From assembly GCA_900119535.1 (NCBI GenBank), contig FPJT01000001.1, positions 224,367 to 288,366 on the forward strand: DNA of 64,000 bases, written 5' to 3'. A program made the translations under genes and the position numbers. This DNA is from Ruminococcus sp. XPD3002 (GTDB taxonomy: Bacteria > Bacillota > Clostridia > Oscillospirales > Ruminococcaceae). The notes beneath the pieces were generated by a model that worked only from the letters and a program-made list of their open reading frames with translations, was not told the DNA's origin and did no database searches. Positions 1 to 8,390 of the stretch are shown here, in pieces; position 1 is the first letter of the stretch; every line of letters starts with the position of its first letter.

Positions 1-2301
1 CATGATGATGTTATCATCACCGACCTTCCCGGTATCTATTCGCTTTCACCGTACACCCTTGAAGAGGTAGTTGCAAGAAATTACCTTATCGGTGAACGTC
101 CCGATGCGATACTTAATATAATCGACGGTACAAACCTTGAAAGAAACCTCTATCTTACAACACAGCTTACAGAACTTGGCATACCAATGGTAATTGCTGT
201 CAACATGATGGACGTTGTAAAGAAGAACGGAGATAAGATCAATATTTCCGAGCTTTCAAAGTCTCTCGGCTGCAAGATAGTAGAGATATCGGCTCTTAAG
301 GGTGACGGTATAACAGAAGCTGCCGAGGCTGCAATAGCTGCTGCAAAGGACGGCAAGACCGTTCCGAAGCACACATTCTCGGGACCTGTTGAGCATACTA
401 TCGCTCACATCGAGGAAGCAGCAGTACACGATATGCCTGAGGAGCAGCAGAGATGGTATGCAGTAAAGCTCTTCGAGCGTGATGAAAAGGTGCTTGAACA
501 GCTTAATATCTCCGCAGATGTCAAGAAGCATATCGAGGAAGATATCGCTGCTGTTGAAAAAGAAATGGACGACGATGCAGAGTCCATTATCACAAACGAG
601 CGCTATGAGTACATAACAAAGCTCATCAAGGGAAGCTACAAGAAGAAAAGTGCCGGTAAGCTCTCCCTTTCGGATAAGATAGACAAGGTAGTTACTAACC
701 GCTGGCTCGGACTTCCGATATTCGCCCTTATCATGATCGTTGTATACTTAATCTCGGTTACAACAGTCGGCGGATGGGCCACAGACTGGGCTAATGACGG
801 ACTCTTCGGAGACGGTTTCCACCTGTTCGGCATGAGCGGAGATTATGATGACGAGGTCGACAAGTGGGCAAATGAATTCGTGTTCACAGATGATGTAAAG
901 GCAATAGTTGACGCTGCTGCTGCCGACTCCGACATCAAGGGTGCAGAAAAGCTTCAGGGCGCTGTCGAGGACGCTGACTTCGGCGCATTCGAGGAAGCTT
1001 ACGGCAGCTACGTTGACGAGTTCTACAAGAACGAGGAAAACGGCGGCGCAGTTTACGATATAGACGCTGCTCTCGGTGAGGCACTCGACGAGGAAGGTGA
1101 GTTCACAGCTCCCGATCCTGCTGATTATGGCACATGGGTACCGGGCGTTCCTGTTGTTGCTGAAAAGGGACTGGATGCTATAGGATGCGGCGACTGGCTC
1201 AAGAGCCTTATCCTTGACGGTATCGTAGCAGGTGTCGGTGCAGTTCTCGGATTCGTACCGCAGATGCTCGTGCTCTTCATATTCCTTGCATTCCTTGAAT
1301 CATGCGGATACATGGCAAGAGTTGCATTCATTATGGACCGTATCTTCCGCAGATTCGGACTTTCAGGTAAATCCTTCATCCCGATCCTCATCGGTACAGG
1401 ATGCGGCGTTCCCGGTATCATGGCTTCACGTACTATCGAGAACGAGCGCGACAGACGTATGACTATCATGACTACTACATTCATCCCATGCGGAGCCAAG
1501 CTCCCGATCATTGCCATGATCGCAATAGCACTTTTCGGCGGTGCATGGTGGGTAGGACCAAGCGCATACTTCCTTGGTATGGCAGCTATCATAGTATCAG
1601 GTATCATGCTCAAGAAGACAAAGATGTTCGCAGGAGATCCCGCTCCTTTCGTTATGGAGCTTCCTGCATACCATATGCCTACAGTAAGCAACATCCTCCG
1701 TTCAATGTGGGAGCGCGGATGGTCATTCATCAAGAAGGCAGGAACTATCATCCTTCTTTCATCCATCATCATCTGGTTCGGTTCAGCACACGGCTGGCCG
1801 GAGGGCGGTGCATTTGCATTCGATCCCGATATGGAGCTTGCTGATTCTATCCTCGGTCACATCGGTGACGCTGTAAAGTGGATATTCGCACCTCTTGGAT
1901 TCGACGATGCTGCTGCTACAGTTGCTACATTTATGGGACTTGTTGCAAAGGAAGACGTTGTCGGAGTATTCGGCGTTCTCGACTTCGAGGGACTTTCAAA
2001 GCTCGCAGGCTACTCATTCCTCGCATTCAACCTCCTCTGCGCACCTTGCTTTGCAGCTATCGGTGCTATGAAGCGTGAGATGAACAGTCCTAAGTGGACT
2101 CTCTTCGCAGTAGGTTATCAGTGCGTATTCGCTTATGCAGTATCGCTCATAATCTATCAGTTAGGATGCCTGTTCACAGGAAACGTACACATTGTAGGAC
2201 TTATCGTTGCATTAGCACTCATCGCATTCATGATCTATATGCTCGTTAAGCCATACAAGGAGGCTACAAAGCTTACACACAAGGTAAAAACAGCTTCATA
2301 A
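1..2301 (+). CDS. feoB: Ferrous iron transporter FeoB (5' end outside window)
   Basis: Membrane Fe(II) permease with an N-terminal G-protein domain. The frame is open from base 1, so the start and the P-loop lie outside the window. Visible are the G3 motif DLPG (about residue 8), the G4 motif NMMD (about residue 65), a helical regulatory stretch, then the permease core with the paired Gate motifs: GCGVPGIMASR and PCGAKLPI in the first half, APCFAAIGAMKRE in the second. About 766 residues are visible, which fits the family once the missing head is added. An acidic Asp/Glu-rich insert (about residues 280-370) between the first membrane segments is longer than usual. A small Cys-rich partner gene follows 25 bases downstream with a strong RBS, as in many Clostridia feo operons. 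An internal ATG at 187 is not the start because the homology continues upstream of it. Confidence 0.97.
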   Translation, partial: HDDVIITDLPGIYSLSPYTLEEVVARNYLIGERPDAILNIIDGTNLERNLYLTTQLTELGIPMVIAVNMMDVVKKNGDKINISELSKSLGCKIVEISALKGDGITEAAEAAIAAAKDGKTVPKHTFSGPVEHTIAHIEEAAVHDMPEEQQRWYAVKLFERDEKVLEQLNISADVKKHIEEDIAAVEKEMDDDAESIITNERYEYITKLIKGSYKKKSAGKLSLSDKIDKVVTNRWLGLPIFALIMIVVYLISVTTVGGWATDWANDGLFGDGFHLFGMSGDYDDEVDKWANEFVFTDDVKAIVDAAAADSDIKGAEKLQGAVEDADFGAFEEAYGSYVDEFYKNEENGGAVYDIDAALGEALDEEGEFTAPDPADYGTWVPGVPVVAEKGLDAIGCGDWLKSLILDGIVAGVGAVLGFVPQMLVLFIFLAFLESCGYMARVAFIMDRIFRRFGLSGKSFIPILIGTGCGVPGIMASRTIENERDRRMTIMTTTFIPCGAKLPIIAMIAIALFGGAWWVGPSAYFLGMAAIIVSGIMLKKTKMFAGDPAPFVMELPAYHMPTVSNILRSMWERGWSFIKKAGTIILLSSIIIWFGSAHGWPEGGAFAFDPDMELADSILGHIGDAVKWIFAPLGFDDAAATVATFMGLVAKEDVVGVFGVLDFEGLSKLAGYSFLAFNLLCAPCFAAIGAMKREMNSPKWTLFAVGYQCVFAYAVSLIIYQLGCLFTGNVHIVGLIVALALIAFMIYMLVKPYKEATKLTHKVKTAS

Positions 2302-2326
2302 GCTTCCCGTTAAGGAGGGATAAGCA

Positions 2327-2488
2327 ATGGGAAATATCATAGTTGCACTTATCCTTATTGCCATAGTCGGAGCAGTGATCTACGGCATGGTAAAAGACAA
2401 GCGTTCAGGAAAATCAGGATGCAGCCACGGCTGCGAGAACTGTGCGATGCATGGTCAGTGCCACAGCATCGGAACTGAAAAGAAGTAA
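2327..2488 (+). CDS. FeoB-associated Cys-rich membrane protein
   Basis: A 53-residue protein: one N-terminal membrane helix (GNIIVALILIAIVGAVIYG), a short basic stretch, then a Cys/His cluster (CSHGCENCAMHGQCH). This is the layout of the FeoB-associated Cys-rich membrane protein family (Pfam FeoB_associated), thought to help FeoB in ferrous iron uptake at the membrane. The start is set by the AAGGAGG ribosome binding site at 2312-2318. It is read with feoB and is followed by a hairpin terminator. The family call rests on size, topology, Cys pattern and position. Confidence 0.9.
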   Translation: MGNIIVALILIAIVGAVIYGMVKDKRSGKSGCSHGCENCAMHGQCHSIGTEKK

Positions 2489-2493
2489 AGAAA

Positions 2494-2533
2494 GCCGCAG
2501 GGGAGCATAAAGCTTCTCTGCGGTGATTTTTTT
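2494..2533 (+). terminator. Rho-independent terminator of the feo operon
   Basis: A GC-rich stem (GCCGCAGGGGAGC pairing with GCTTCTCTGCGGT, loop around 2507-2511) is followed by a run of T at 2527-2533, directly after the small feo gene. Confidence 0.85.
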
Positions 2534-2622
2534 GAAAAAAATAACATTGTGCAAACAGGAAAAGTGTGATATAATAATGATATTGCTTCATCAATTAAAA
2601 TAATTCGTTTTCGAGGTGAACT

Positions 2623-3723
2623 ATGAAAAAACGCTATCTGATACCTGTTATAGTGCTGGTAATATCCGCTGTTCTTACGGTCACTGCAAGGCTTTGCCGT
2701 CCTTTTGCGGACTTCTATGCGAATAATATATTCCCCGTTATCTCAACGCCCTTTGCGTGGCTTTCGGGAAGGGTACCGTTTTCGGTTGGAGAGATAATGA
2801 TAATATGCGGTATACTTCTTGTTGTTATCGGACTTCCGCTGCTGATAGTACTCCTTATAGTCCGAAAGAAAAAGCGGATGAGTACTTTGTGCGGAGCACT
2901 TACGGTATGCCTGTGGGTACTTGCGTACATAGGCGGTACCGAGACTCTCAACTGCTTCATGCTTTACGGCTGTACACGTTTTTCCGAGCGGTATTTCCCG
3001 CAGGGAGAGCATACCCGAAGCGAACTTGTGGAGCTTTACGGTATGCTCATCGATGAGACTAACGCACTCGCCATGCAGGTGCCGAGGGACAAGGATGACC
3101 GCTTTGAACTGACTATTGATCCCGAGACCGAATGTAAAAAGGCGATGCATAAGGCAGCGGAGTCCTATCCGCAGCTTTCGGGTTATTATCCTCCGCCGAA
3201 GCCGATAAAGTTCAGCTATTTCATGAGTCAGATGGACCTTCTCGGCATGTACATACCATTTTCGATGGAGTCCAATTACAATAACGATATGGTCAGGACT
3301 AATCTCCCTGATACCATTTGTCACGAGTACGCACACCTGAAAGGCTTCATACAGGAGGACGAGGCGAGCTTTGTAGCCTTTGCGGCGACTTTTCAGAGCG
3401 ACGATCCGCAGGTAAGATACAGCGGATTCCTTGATGCACTGGCTTACGTCCGCAATCAGATAGTAAAGAACGATATAACAGAAGCCGAGGAATATACCGA
3501 GAAGATATCCGAACAGGTAAAGCGTGACTGGTACAGATTTCTGCCTGATACCTACTGGGAGGACAATAAGCAGAAGGAAGTGTTTGATACCGAGACCGTC
3601 AATACAGTATCGGAAGCGGCAGCAGATGCAAGTCTGAAAATGAACGGCGTAGAGGACGGCATAGAGAGTTACAGCCGCATGGTAAACCTGCTTCTGGACT
3701 ATTTCTACCCGTCACAGAAGTGA
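2623..3723 (+). CDS. DUF3810 family membrane protein with HExxH-like motif
   Basis: A 366-residue protein with three N-terminal hydrophobic segments (about residues 5-22, 55-85 and 92-112) and a soluble C-terminal part. Around residue 233 it has HEYAHLKGFIQEDEASF, that is, an HExxH-like zinc site followed by a downstream acidic residue, as in gluzincin-type metallopeptidases. This architecture matches the DUF3810 family, whose function is not established; a membrane-anchored metalloprotease is the natural inference. The start at 2623 follows a GAGGTGAACT ribosome binding site. It stands alone: the feo terminator lies upstream, and the next gene is convergent. Confidence 0.85.
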   Translation: MKKRYLIPVIVLVISAVLTVTARLCRPFADFYANNIFPVISTPFAWLSGRVPFSVGEIMIICGILLVVIGLPLLIVLLIVRKKKRMSTLCGALTVCLWVLAYIGGTETLNCFMLYGCTRFSERYFPQGEHTRSELVELYGMLIDETNALAMQVPRDKDDRFELTIDPETECKKAMHKAAESYPQLSGYYPPPKPIKFSYFMSQMDLLGMYIPFSMESNYNNDMVRTNLPDTICHEYAHLKGFIQEDEASFVAFAATFQSDDPQVRYSGFLDALAYVRNQIVKNDITEAEEYTEKISEQVKRDWYRFLPDTYWEDNKQKEVFDTETVNTVSEAAADASLKMNGVEDGIESYSRMVNLLLDYFYPSQK

Positions 3724-4066
3724 TAATGAAGCGATTTTTTTAGGGATGTTTATGCAGATATTTCAGGCGTATTATTGGGGCAAAAGTCTTTGGGGAACCC
3801 TTCCCTCAGAAAGGTTTTCCCCCGATAAATACATATAAAACTTTTTTGTATAAGTACAGTCCTTATGGCGAGTACTCATATAGAAGTTATGCCCCTGAGC
3901 ATTTCAAAATGCTCAGGGGCATAGTACTTATTGTTACTAAGCTAAATCAGAATTTGCCGCTGAGCGAGCGACGGCGCATACCACGCTTCGCTCGTAAACT
4001 CGCTTACTCTCTTGCAGTGCCGTCAGTCTGCTTTCGCTCACTGTAATTATTCGCATAAATCAGAAT
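3724..4066. other. Intergenic stretch with dispersed repeat and hairpin
   Basis: This 343-base gap lies between two convergent genes. It holds the 19-base string CCCGATAAATACATATAAA (3822-3840), repeated at 14310-14328, a TATAGAAGTT box (3879-3888) and a near-perfect 34-base hairpin (3889-3922). No convincing gene is present; a 66-codon open frame at 3846-4046 crosses the hairpin and lacks a ribosome binding site. Confidence 0.7.
3889..3922. terminator. Strong palindromic hairpin, possible bidirectional terminator
   Basis: ATGCCCCTGAGCATTT and AAATGCTCAGGGGCAT form a 16-bp stem around a 2-base centre (CA). It lies between convergent genes, but there is no long T-run on the + side, so termination is only probable. 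Its left arm follows a TATAGAAGTT box directly. Confidence 0.55.
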
Positions 4067-4666
4067 TTAACTTTGAGATGATGAATCCATATTATCCTCA
4101 TATTGTTCCATATGCAATTCTATCAGCAGAAGAACCACAAAAAGATTTTCCCAAATGAAGAATGTCTGAAACAAAGGAGTAAATCCGATAAAGTAGAATA
4201 AAACGAACATGATCGCATAGAAAATCGAGAACGCAGATACAGTTCTCCGTTTCCGTATTCTGGTGAAAATACAAGTCAGAATGAATGAGAGTGTTGTCAA
4301 AAGCATCAGAACGATCGCAAAGCTGTTATGCAGATTAATTGTCATAGCCGTCGGTGTATCACTGAATGTATTAAACGGAAAAAAAGCTGTCGCAAGTATA
4401 CAGATCAAAATCAGCACATAAACTATTCTTTTTAGCAAGTTAATTTTTGTTTTCGTAATGTAATAAGCAAGCATCGGAACAAAGAGCGTCGCTATGATGA
4501 AATACAAAACAGAGGTCACCCGAAACATTCCGACATATGCTGAAAAAGATATGCCAAAATCATACTGATGAATTCCCAGTATCCAAGCACTTGAAACACA
4601 AATTATATTTGCCAGCAAAAATAATATTCCCGAGACAACAGGTATTATTTTCCTGAATCCGCTCAT
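4067..4666 (-). CDS. Multi-spanning membrane protein, DUF998-like
   Basis: About 199 residues with six or so hydrophobic helices (FRKIIPVVSGILFLLANII, SVLYFIIATLFVPMLAYYI, RIVYVLILICILATAFFPF, SFAIVLMLLTTLSFILTCIF, FSIFYAIMFVLFYFIG, FIWENLFVVLLLIE). The pattern, with a short loop containing FPFNTFSDTPTA and a His after helix 3, resembles DUF998 membrane proteins of unknown function. The frame stays open to 4747, but GGAGGAAATC at 4671-4680 sits 9 bases before the ATG at 4666, and the longer form would run back through the hairpin of the neighbouring gene, so 4666 is chosen. The C-terminus is acidic and cytoplasmic. The family call is tentative; membrane location is safe. Confidence 0.7.
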   Translation of the reverse strand: MSGFRKIIPVVSGILFLLANIICVSSAWILGIHQYDFGISFSAYVGMFRVTSVLYFIIATLFVPMLAYYITKTKINLLKRIVYVLILICILATAFFPFNTFSDTPTAMTINLHNSFAIVLMLLTTLSFILTCIFTRIRKRRTVSAFSIFYAIMFVLFYFIGFTPLFQTFFIWENLFVVLLLIELHMEQYEDNMDSSSQS

Positions 4667-4742
4667 AAATGATTTCCTCCGCAAATTCCGATTTTTGTTA
4701 GTAGCAATTATAGCACAGTATTGAAGGTCTGTCAATAGAAAC

Positions 4743-4781
4743 GCCATAGTACTTCTGACTTTGTATCAGAAATACTATGGC
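4743..4781 (-). terminator. Hairpin terminator behind the Nudix gene
   Basis: On the - strand a stem GCCATAGTATTTCTGA pairs with TCAGAAGTACTATGGC (one mismatch), 27 bases after the Nudix stop. It is preceded by GATATAGAAGTTTT (4784-4797, - strand). Confidence 0.65.
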
Positions 4782-4807
4782 ATAAAACTTCTATATCAGC
4801 GCTGCCT

Positions 4808-5599
4808 TTAAAAAACAGCTTTTTTGATAAGGGCAAGTTCTCTGAGGTCGATACAGTTATCGAATCCGTCCTCATCGATAACAGCGAGCATCTCATCGAT
4901 CTCAGCCCAGCACACGTCCGAGACCTCTGATGACTGGAGTACAAGATCCTCGATATGGACCGTTCCCCTGTAGAGATATATCGAACGAAGCTCGTTGTCA
5001 TTTATGTCTCCCTCGGAGTAGTGGCTTTCAAGAAGTCCTATATGTTCAAGCTCACTGCCGTGTATTTTCAGTCCGAGCTCCTCGGCGGTCTCTCTTACGG
5101 CTGCCTTTCTGAACTCGTCGCCCTGTGAAAGATGTCCTGCAGCCGATACATCATAGCAGTCGGGACTTATCTTCTTTTCATGCGATCTTTTCTGGAGAAG
5201 TACGAATATACCCTGATCCCTTCTGCGTATTATCCATACATGAACAGCAGGATGAAGGTCTCCGTCACGGTGTACAAGGCTTCTCGGCTTGCTTGTATCG
5301 GTGAGATGAGCGGTATCGTCTATCAGGTTGAGGAACTCGTCCTCGATTATCTCCATTTTTACGAATTTACTGTTCTTTTCGCACTCGCGGAACACTTCCG
5401 TTATCTCGTCTATAGTCTCGTTCGGAATGTCCTCATTGGATACATAGAGTCTGAACTTGCTCTCGCTGTCAACATTCATGAGCGCGCCTGCAAGCTCGTT
5501 TTTATCGGTCACAGCATTGCTGCCGAGCTTTTCTGCAAGTTCCGCATAAAGCTGCTTTTCCGAAGCGAAACGGTTAAGGTAAATTTCAACGTCTTCCAT
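4808..5599 (-). CDS. Nudix hydrolase, isopentenyl-diphosphate-isomerase-like type
   Basis: A 263-residue protein. The first 100 residues are an acidic domain I do not recognise; the Nudix domain starts near residue 108 (LVHRDGDLHPAVHVWIIRR). The Nudix box reads GHLSQGDEFRKAAVRETAEELGL: the REtaEELG core is intact, and Asp replaces the first Glu. The GHL..G(D/E) opening and the preceding SPDCYDVSAAG pattern are typical of the IDI/YfcD-like branch, which hydrolyses or isomerises diphosphate substrates. The substrate cannot be told from sequence. It is a single gene, with its own terminator downstream; a thioesterase gene lies upstream on the same strand after a 157-base gap. Confidence 0.88.
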   Translation of the reverse strand: MEDVEIYLNRFASEKQLYAELAEKLGSNAVTDKNELAGALMNVDSESKFRLYVSNEDIPNETIDEITEVFRECEKNSKFVKMEIIEDEFLNLIDDTAHLTDTSKPRSLVHRDGDLHPAVHVWIIRRRDQGIFVLLQKRSHEKKISPDCYDVSAAGHLSQGDEFRKAAVRETAEELGLKIHGSELEHIGLLESHYSEGDINDNELRSIYLYRGTVHIEDLVLQSSEVSDVCWAEIDEMLAVIDEDGFDNCIDLRELALIKKAVF

Positions 5600-5756
5600 A
5601 ATAACTCCCTGCCTGTCATATTATATGACCTGTAATTCTTTCAGCGTTAGTTATTATATACCTATTGAGCGAAAAAGTCAATGGTTTTGCGTAATTTCGG
5701 ACAATTCCACAATTATTGACAAACCTCGTCACAAAAACGGTCAGAAAGCGCAACGA

Positions 5757-6146
5757 TCACTCCTTGTGGTAGCCTACGGTCTTGACCTCCGCCGCAATAT
5801 TGCCAAGGTCATCCTTTACCTGTATGCGGTAACAGCAGACTGTTCTGCCGTCCTTGACAAGAGTTGCTTCGGCAGTTAGTTTTCTGCCCTTTACAGCGCC
5901 TATGAAGGATATATCCGTACTCAGCGCAACTGTGCCCATATGCCTTACGTTTGATGCCACTGCAAAAGCAAAGTCCGCAAGTGTGAAGTGAACTCCTCCC
6001 ATAACTCCGCCCATAGCGTTCATGTGGCGTTCGCTGAGTACGACACTGCATTTAGCGTAGTCTTCACCTATCTCGTCTATTACCATGCCGTTTTCTGTTG
6101 CGAAACGGTCTTTCCGGAATAATTCTCTTACTTCTTCAAGCTTCAT
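5757..6146 (-). CDS. PaaI-family hotdog-fold thioesterase
   Basis: A 129-residue single hotdog domain. The signature NAMGGVMGGVHFTLADFAFAV contains the HGG..hTLaD-type loop of PaaI/YbgC-like acyl-CoA thioesterases, with the Asp of ADFA as likely catalytic residue. Family members hydrolyse the thioester of small or aromatic acyl-CoA in the cytoplasm; the substrate is unknown here. It lies 20 bases downstream of the GGDEF gene on the same strand, so the two are probably one transcript, with GGAGAACCAATAAAA before the ATG as ribosome binding site. Confidence 0.9.
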   Translation of the reverse strand: MKLEEVRELFRKDRFATENGMVIDEIGEDYAKCSVVLSERHMNAMGGVMGGVHFTLADFAFAVASNVRHMGTVALSTDISFIGAVKGRKLTAEATLVKDGRTVCCYRIQVKDDLGNIAAEVKTVGYHKE

Positions 6147-6166
6147 TTTTATTGGTTCTCCTGTTC

Positions 6167-8056
6167 TTAACGCGTATGCTTTTTGCCCTTTTTGACCTCA
6201 TACATAAGTTCGTCGGCTTTTTTGATGACTTTATAGAGAGTCATTCCCTCTTCTGCCCTGACGATTATACTTCCTATGCTTACGGCTATATCATATGGCT
6301 TTGATATTATCACGTTTATCTGGTCAAGCTTTGCTTCGATAAGTGACTTAAGTGCTTCGTCGTCGCCTTCTTCAACTCCCATGTCGAAGATAACGAATTC
6401 GTCTCCGCCGAACCTCGCACAAATACTGTTTTCATTGAGTTTACATTCATTTATTACGGAAGAAAGACGCTGTATCGCAAAATCTCCCTCATCGTGTCCG
6501 TAGTTGTCATTTATGAACTTAAGTCCGTCCATATCGATAAAGCTCATCATTATGCGGGTTTTGTTCTCGGCGCACTTGTTGAAAGCCTCATCAGCAAGCT
6601 TTATGAAGCCGTTGCGGTTATACAGTGCACTCAGCGGATCTATCACATAAAGTTTGTTCAGCTCGTCAACAGCAAGGTTTATATGATGTATCTTGCGGAT
6701 ATTCTCGATCGAATTGCTTATATTCATTGAAAAGCTGTGACACTGAAGGCTCTCTATCGGGAAATCACTGTTTGTGATTATGCAGTAGCCGAAACAGCGT
6801 TCACGGAAATGCAGAGGCAGGAAGTAGTTGATATTTCCGCCGTCCTCGTCCTCAACAGGAAACATATTGACGCTCATGAAGCGCTTGCGGAAAATGCGTA
6901 TCCCCTTATCCCATATCAGCGGCACTGTCATGATATCCTCGTATGTCTTGCCGGAAGGCTTTATGTTGTATGTATCATGCCAGTTCTCGCTGAGGCAGAG
7001 CGTGAATCTCTCGCACTGAAGCTCGGGGACAAAGTCGCCGAGTGCTGAGAACAGTGCATCATCAGTCTCGGCATCTGCAAGCTTAGCCGTCAGTATATTC
7101 AGGCTGTGAGTATTCTCATAGTTGCTTTCCAGCTTCTTGTAGGTACGCTTCTTATAGTCCCGAAGGTCTCCGCTGTTTTCGGGAGAACATCCGCAGCTCT
7201 CGGTGAATACGGGAGAAGCTTCAAGGTCGATGCAGTGCTCTGTTTCCTTCCCTTCAAGAACATCAAGGATCATCCTGCAAGCCATACGTCCCGAATCGAA
7301 AAGCGGTCTCGCCACGGAGCTGAGTGCGGGACAGTAATTCTGTGCGTTGTAGGTATTGTCAAAGCCCGTAACTATAACGTCCTCGGGCACTCTGTATCCC
7401 AGACGTTCCAGCGCACTTAACGCCGTAAGTGCCATTGCGTCATTTGCACATATGAAGGCATCGGGCATCGGAAGTCCGGATGCAGAGAATTCCTCTATCG
7501 CACGTTTGCCGTCATGGGTACGGAATTCGCCGTAAAATATGCGCTCCTCATCTGCCTCTAAACCGTTCTCTGCAAGTACGCTCCTGAAGGCTTCAAGTCT
7601 GTCTCTTGCCTCGGGATTCTGCATAGGTCCCGAAATGTAATTTAGTACCCTTGCACCGTGATGCTGTATGACATGGCGGACTATTTCCTCCATTGCCCTG
7701 CGGTTGTTTATGCGTATATTGTAGAACTCCGGCTCGTCATCGCAGTCGAATACCACCGCAGGTATCCCTGCCCTTTTTACTCTTTTTGTAACGCGTTCTC
7801 TGACGCTCTGATCGTTTATCGTATTGGTAAGGAGTACAGCACCGTCAAAAACATCGAAATTCGCCACATTATAGATACTGTATTCTCCCGCATCAAAGCG
7901 CTTGCTGTCCAGCATACCGCCAAATGCCGAGAAATAAGATACATTTGTATTATTCTCTTTTACAAAGCTGTTTATTCCTCGTATTATATTATTCTGATAT
8001 TCCTCGTCAAGTCCTGCTGCTATAACTGCAATATGCGGAACCCTGTCTTTTTCCAT
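6167..8056 (-). CDS. LacI-type sugar-receptor domain fused to GGDEF diguanylate cyclase
   Basis: About 629 residues. Residues 5-290 look like the periplasmic-binding-protein-like sensor domain of LacI/GalR regulators (HIAVIAAGL, the ICANDAMALTALSALERLGY and VIVTGFDNT motifs) but with no helix-turn-helix and no signal peptide. A linker with a Cys pair (SCGC) and a middle region of about 150 residues follow, then a GGDEF domain: DPLSALYNRNG and RFGGDEF (near residue 550), so the active site for c-di-GMP synthesis is intact. A cytoplasmic ligand-controlled diguanylate cyclase is the natural reading. Start: ATG at 8062 is only 2 bases from AAGGAG, ATG at 8056 is 8 bases away, so 8056 is preferred. 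The thioesterase gene follows closely. Confidence 0.85.
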   Translation of the reverse strand: MEKDRVPHIAVIAAGLDEEYQNNIIRGINSFVKENNTNVSYFSAFGGMLDSKRFDAGEYSIYNVANFDVFDGAVLLTNTINDQSVRERVTKRVKRAGIPAVVFDCDDEPEFYNIRINNRRAMEEIVRHVIQHHGARVLNYISGPMQNPEARDRLEAFRSVLAENGLEADEERIFYGEFRTHDGKRAIEEFSASGLPMPDAFICANDAMALTALSALERLGYRVPEDVIVTGFDNTYNAQNYCPALSSVARPLFDSGRMACRMILDVLEGKETEHCIDLEASPVFTESCGCSPENSGDLRDYKKRTYKKLESNYENTHSLNILTAKLADAETDDALFSALGDFVPELQCERFTLCLSENWHDTYNIKPSGKTYEDIMTVPLIWDKGIRIFRKRFMSVNMFPVEDEDGGNINYFLPLHFRERCFGYCIITNSDFPIESLQCHSFSMNISNSIENIRKIHHINLAVDELNKLYVIDPLSALYNRNGFIKLADEAFNKCAENKTRIMMSFIDMDGLKFINDNYGHDEGDFAIQRLSSVINECKLNENSICARFGGDEFVIFDMGVEEGDDEALKSLIEAKLDQINVIISKPYDIAVSIGSIIVRAEEGMTLYKVIKKADELMYEVKKGKKHTR

Positions 8057-8062
8057 TGTCAT

Positions 8063-8390
8063 CTCTCCTTCTTAATGGATCTCAATTGTTTCACGTACAA
8101 AAATATCCATTATGACCTATAATAAATATTATAACATCATTTCGCCAAAAATGAAAGAAGCGCTCATGACGAATAATTATTTTCGTCGCGTTGCACATCA
8201 AAGCAAGCATTTTGTTGTGCATAAAAACGAAACGTTCTTGCGGATATGTCCGGATATTTCCATTTTCACAAAAAATCGTTCACAGGGTATTTACTTTTTG
8301 AGTTATATGTGGTAAAATATATTCATGATTTTATTACTTTACAGCTTTTGTGCTTTTGCATATAAAAGCTGTCAGGAAAGGACAATTGAA
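8063..8390. other. Divergent intergenic region with promoters
   Basis: This 328-base AT-rich gap separates the leftward GGDEF gene and the rightward acyl-CoA synthetase gene. It carries a - strand TATAAT (8128-8133) with a weak -35 for the GGDEF gene and a + strand promoter at 8290-8318. No gene was found. Confidence 0.6.
8290..8318 (+). promoter_or_regulatory. Sigma-A promoter of acyl-CoA synthetase gene
   Basis: TTTACT (8290-8295), 17-base spacer, TAAAAT (8313-8318); about 65 bases of leader before the ATG at 8391. Confidence 0.55.

Noticed and set aside
1125..1772. 215-codon frame on the - strand inside feoB
   Set aside because: It is the shadow of the well-supported feoB frame; no start signal and low-complexity composition.
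3846..4046. 66-codon rightward frame
   Set aside because: It runs straight through a 34-base perfect hairpin and a repeated box, so coding is unlikely.
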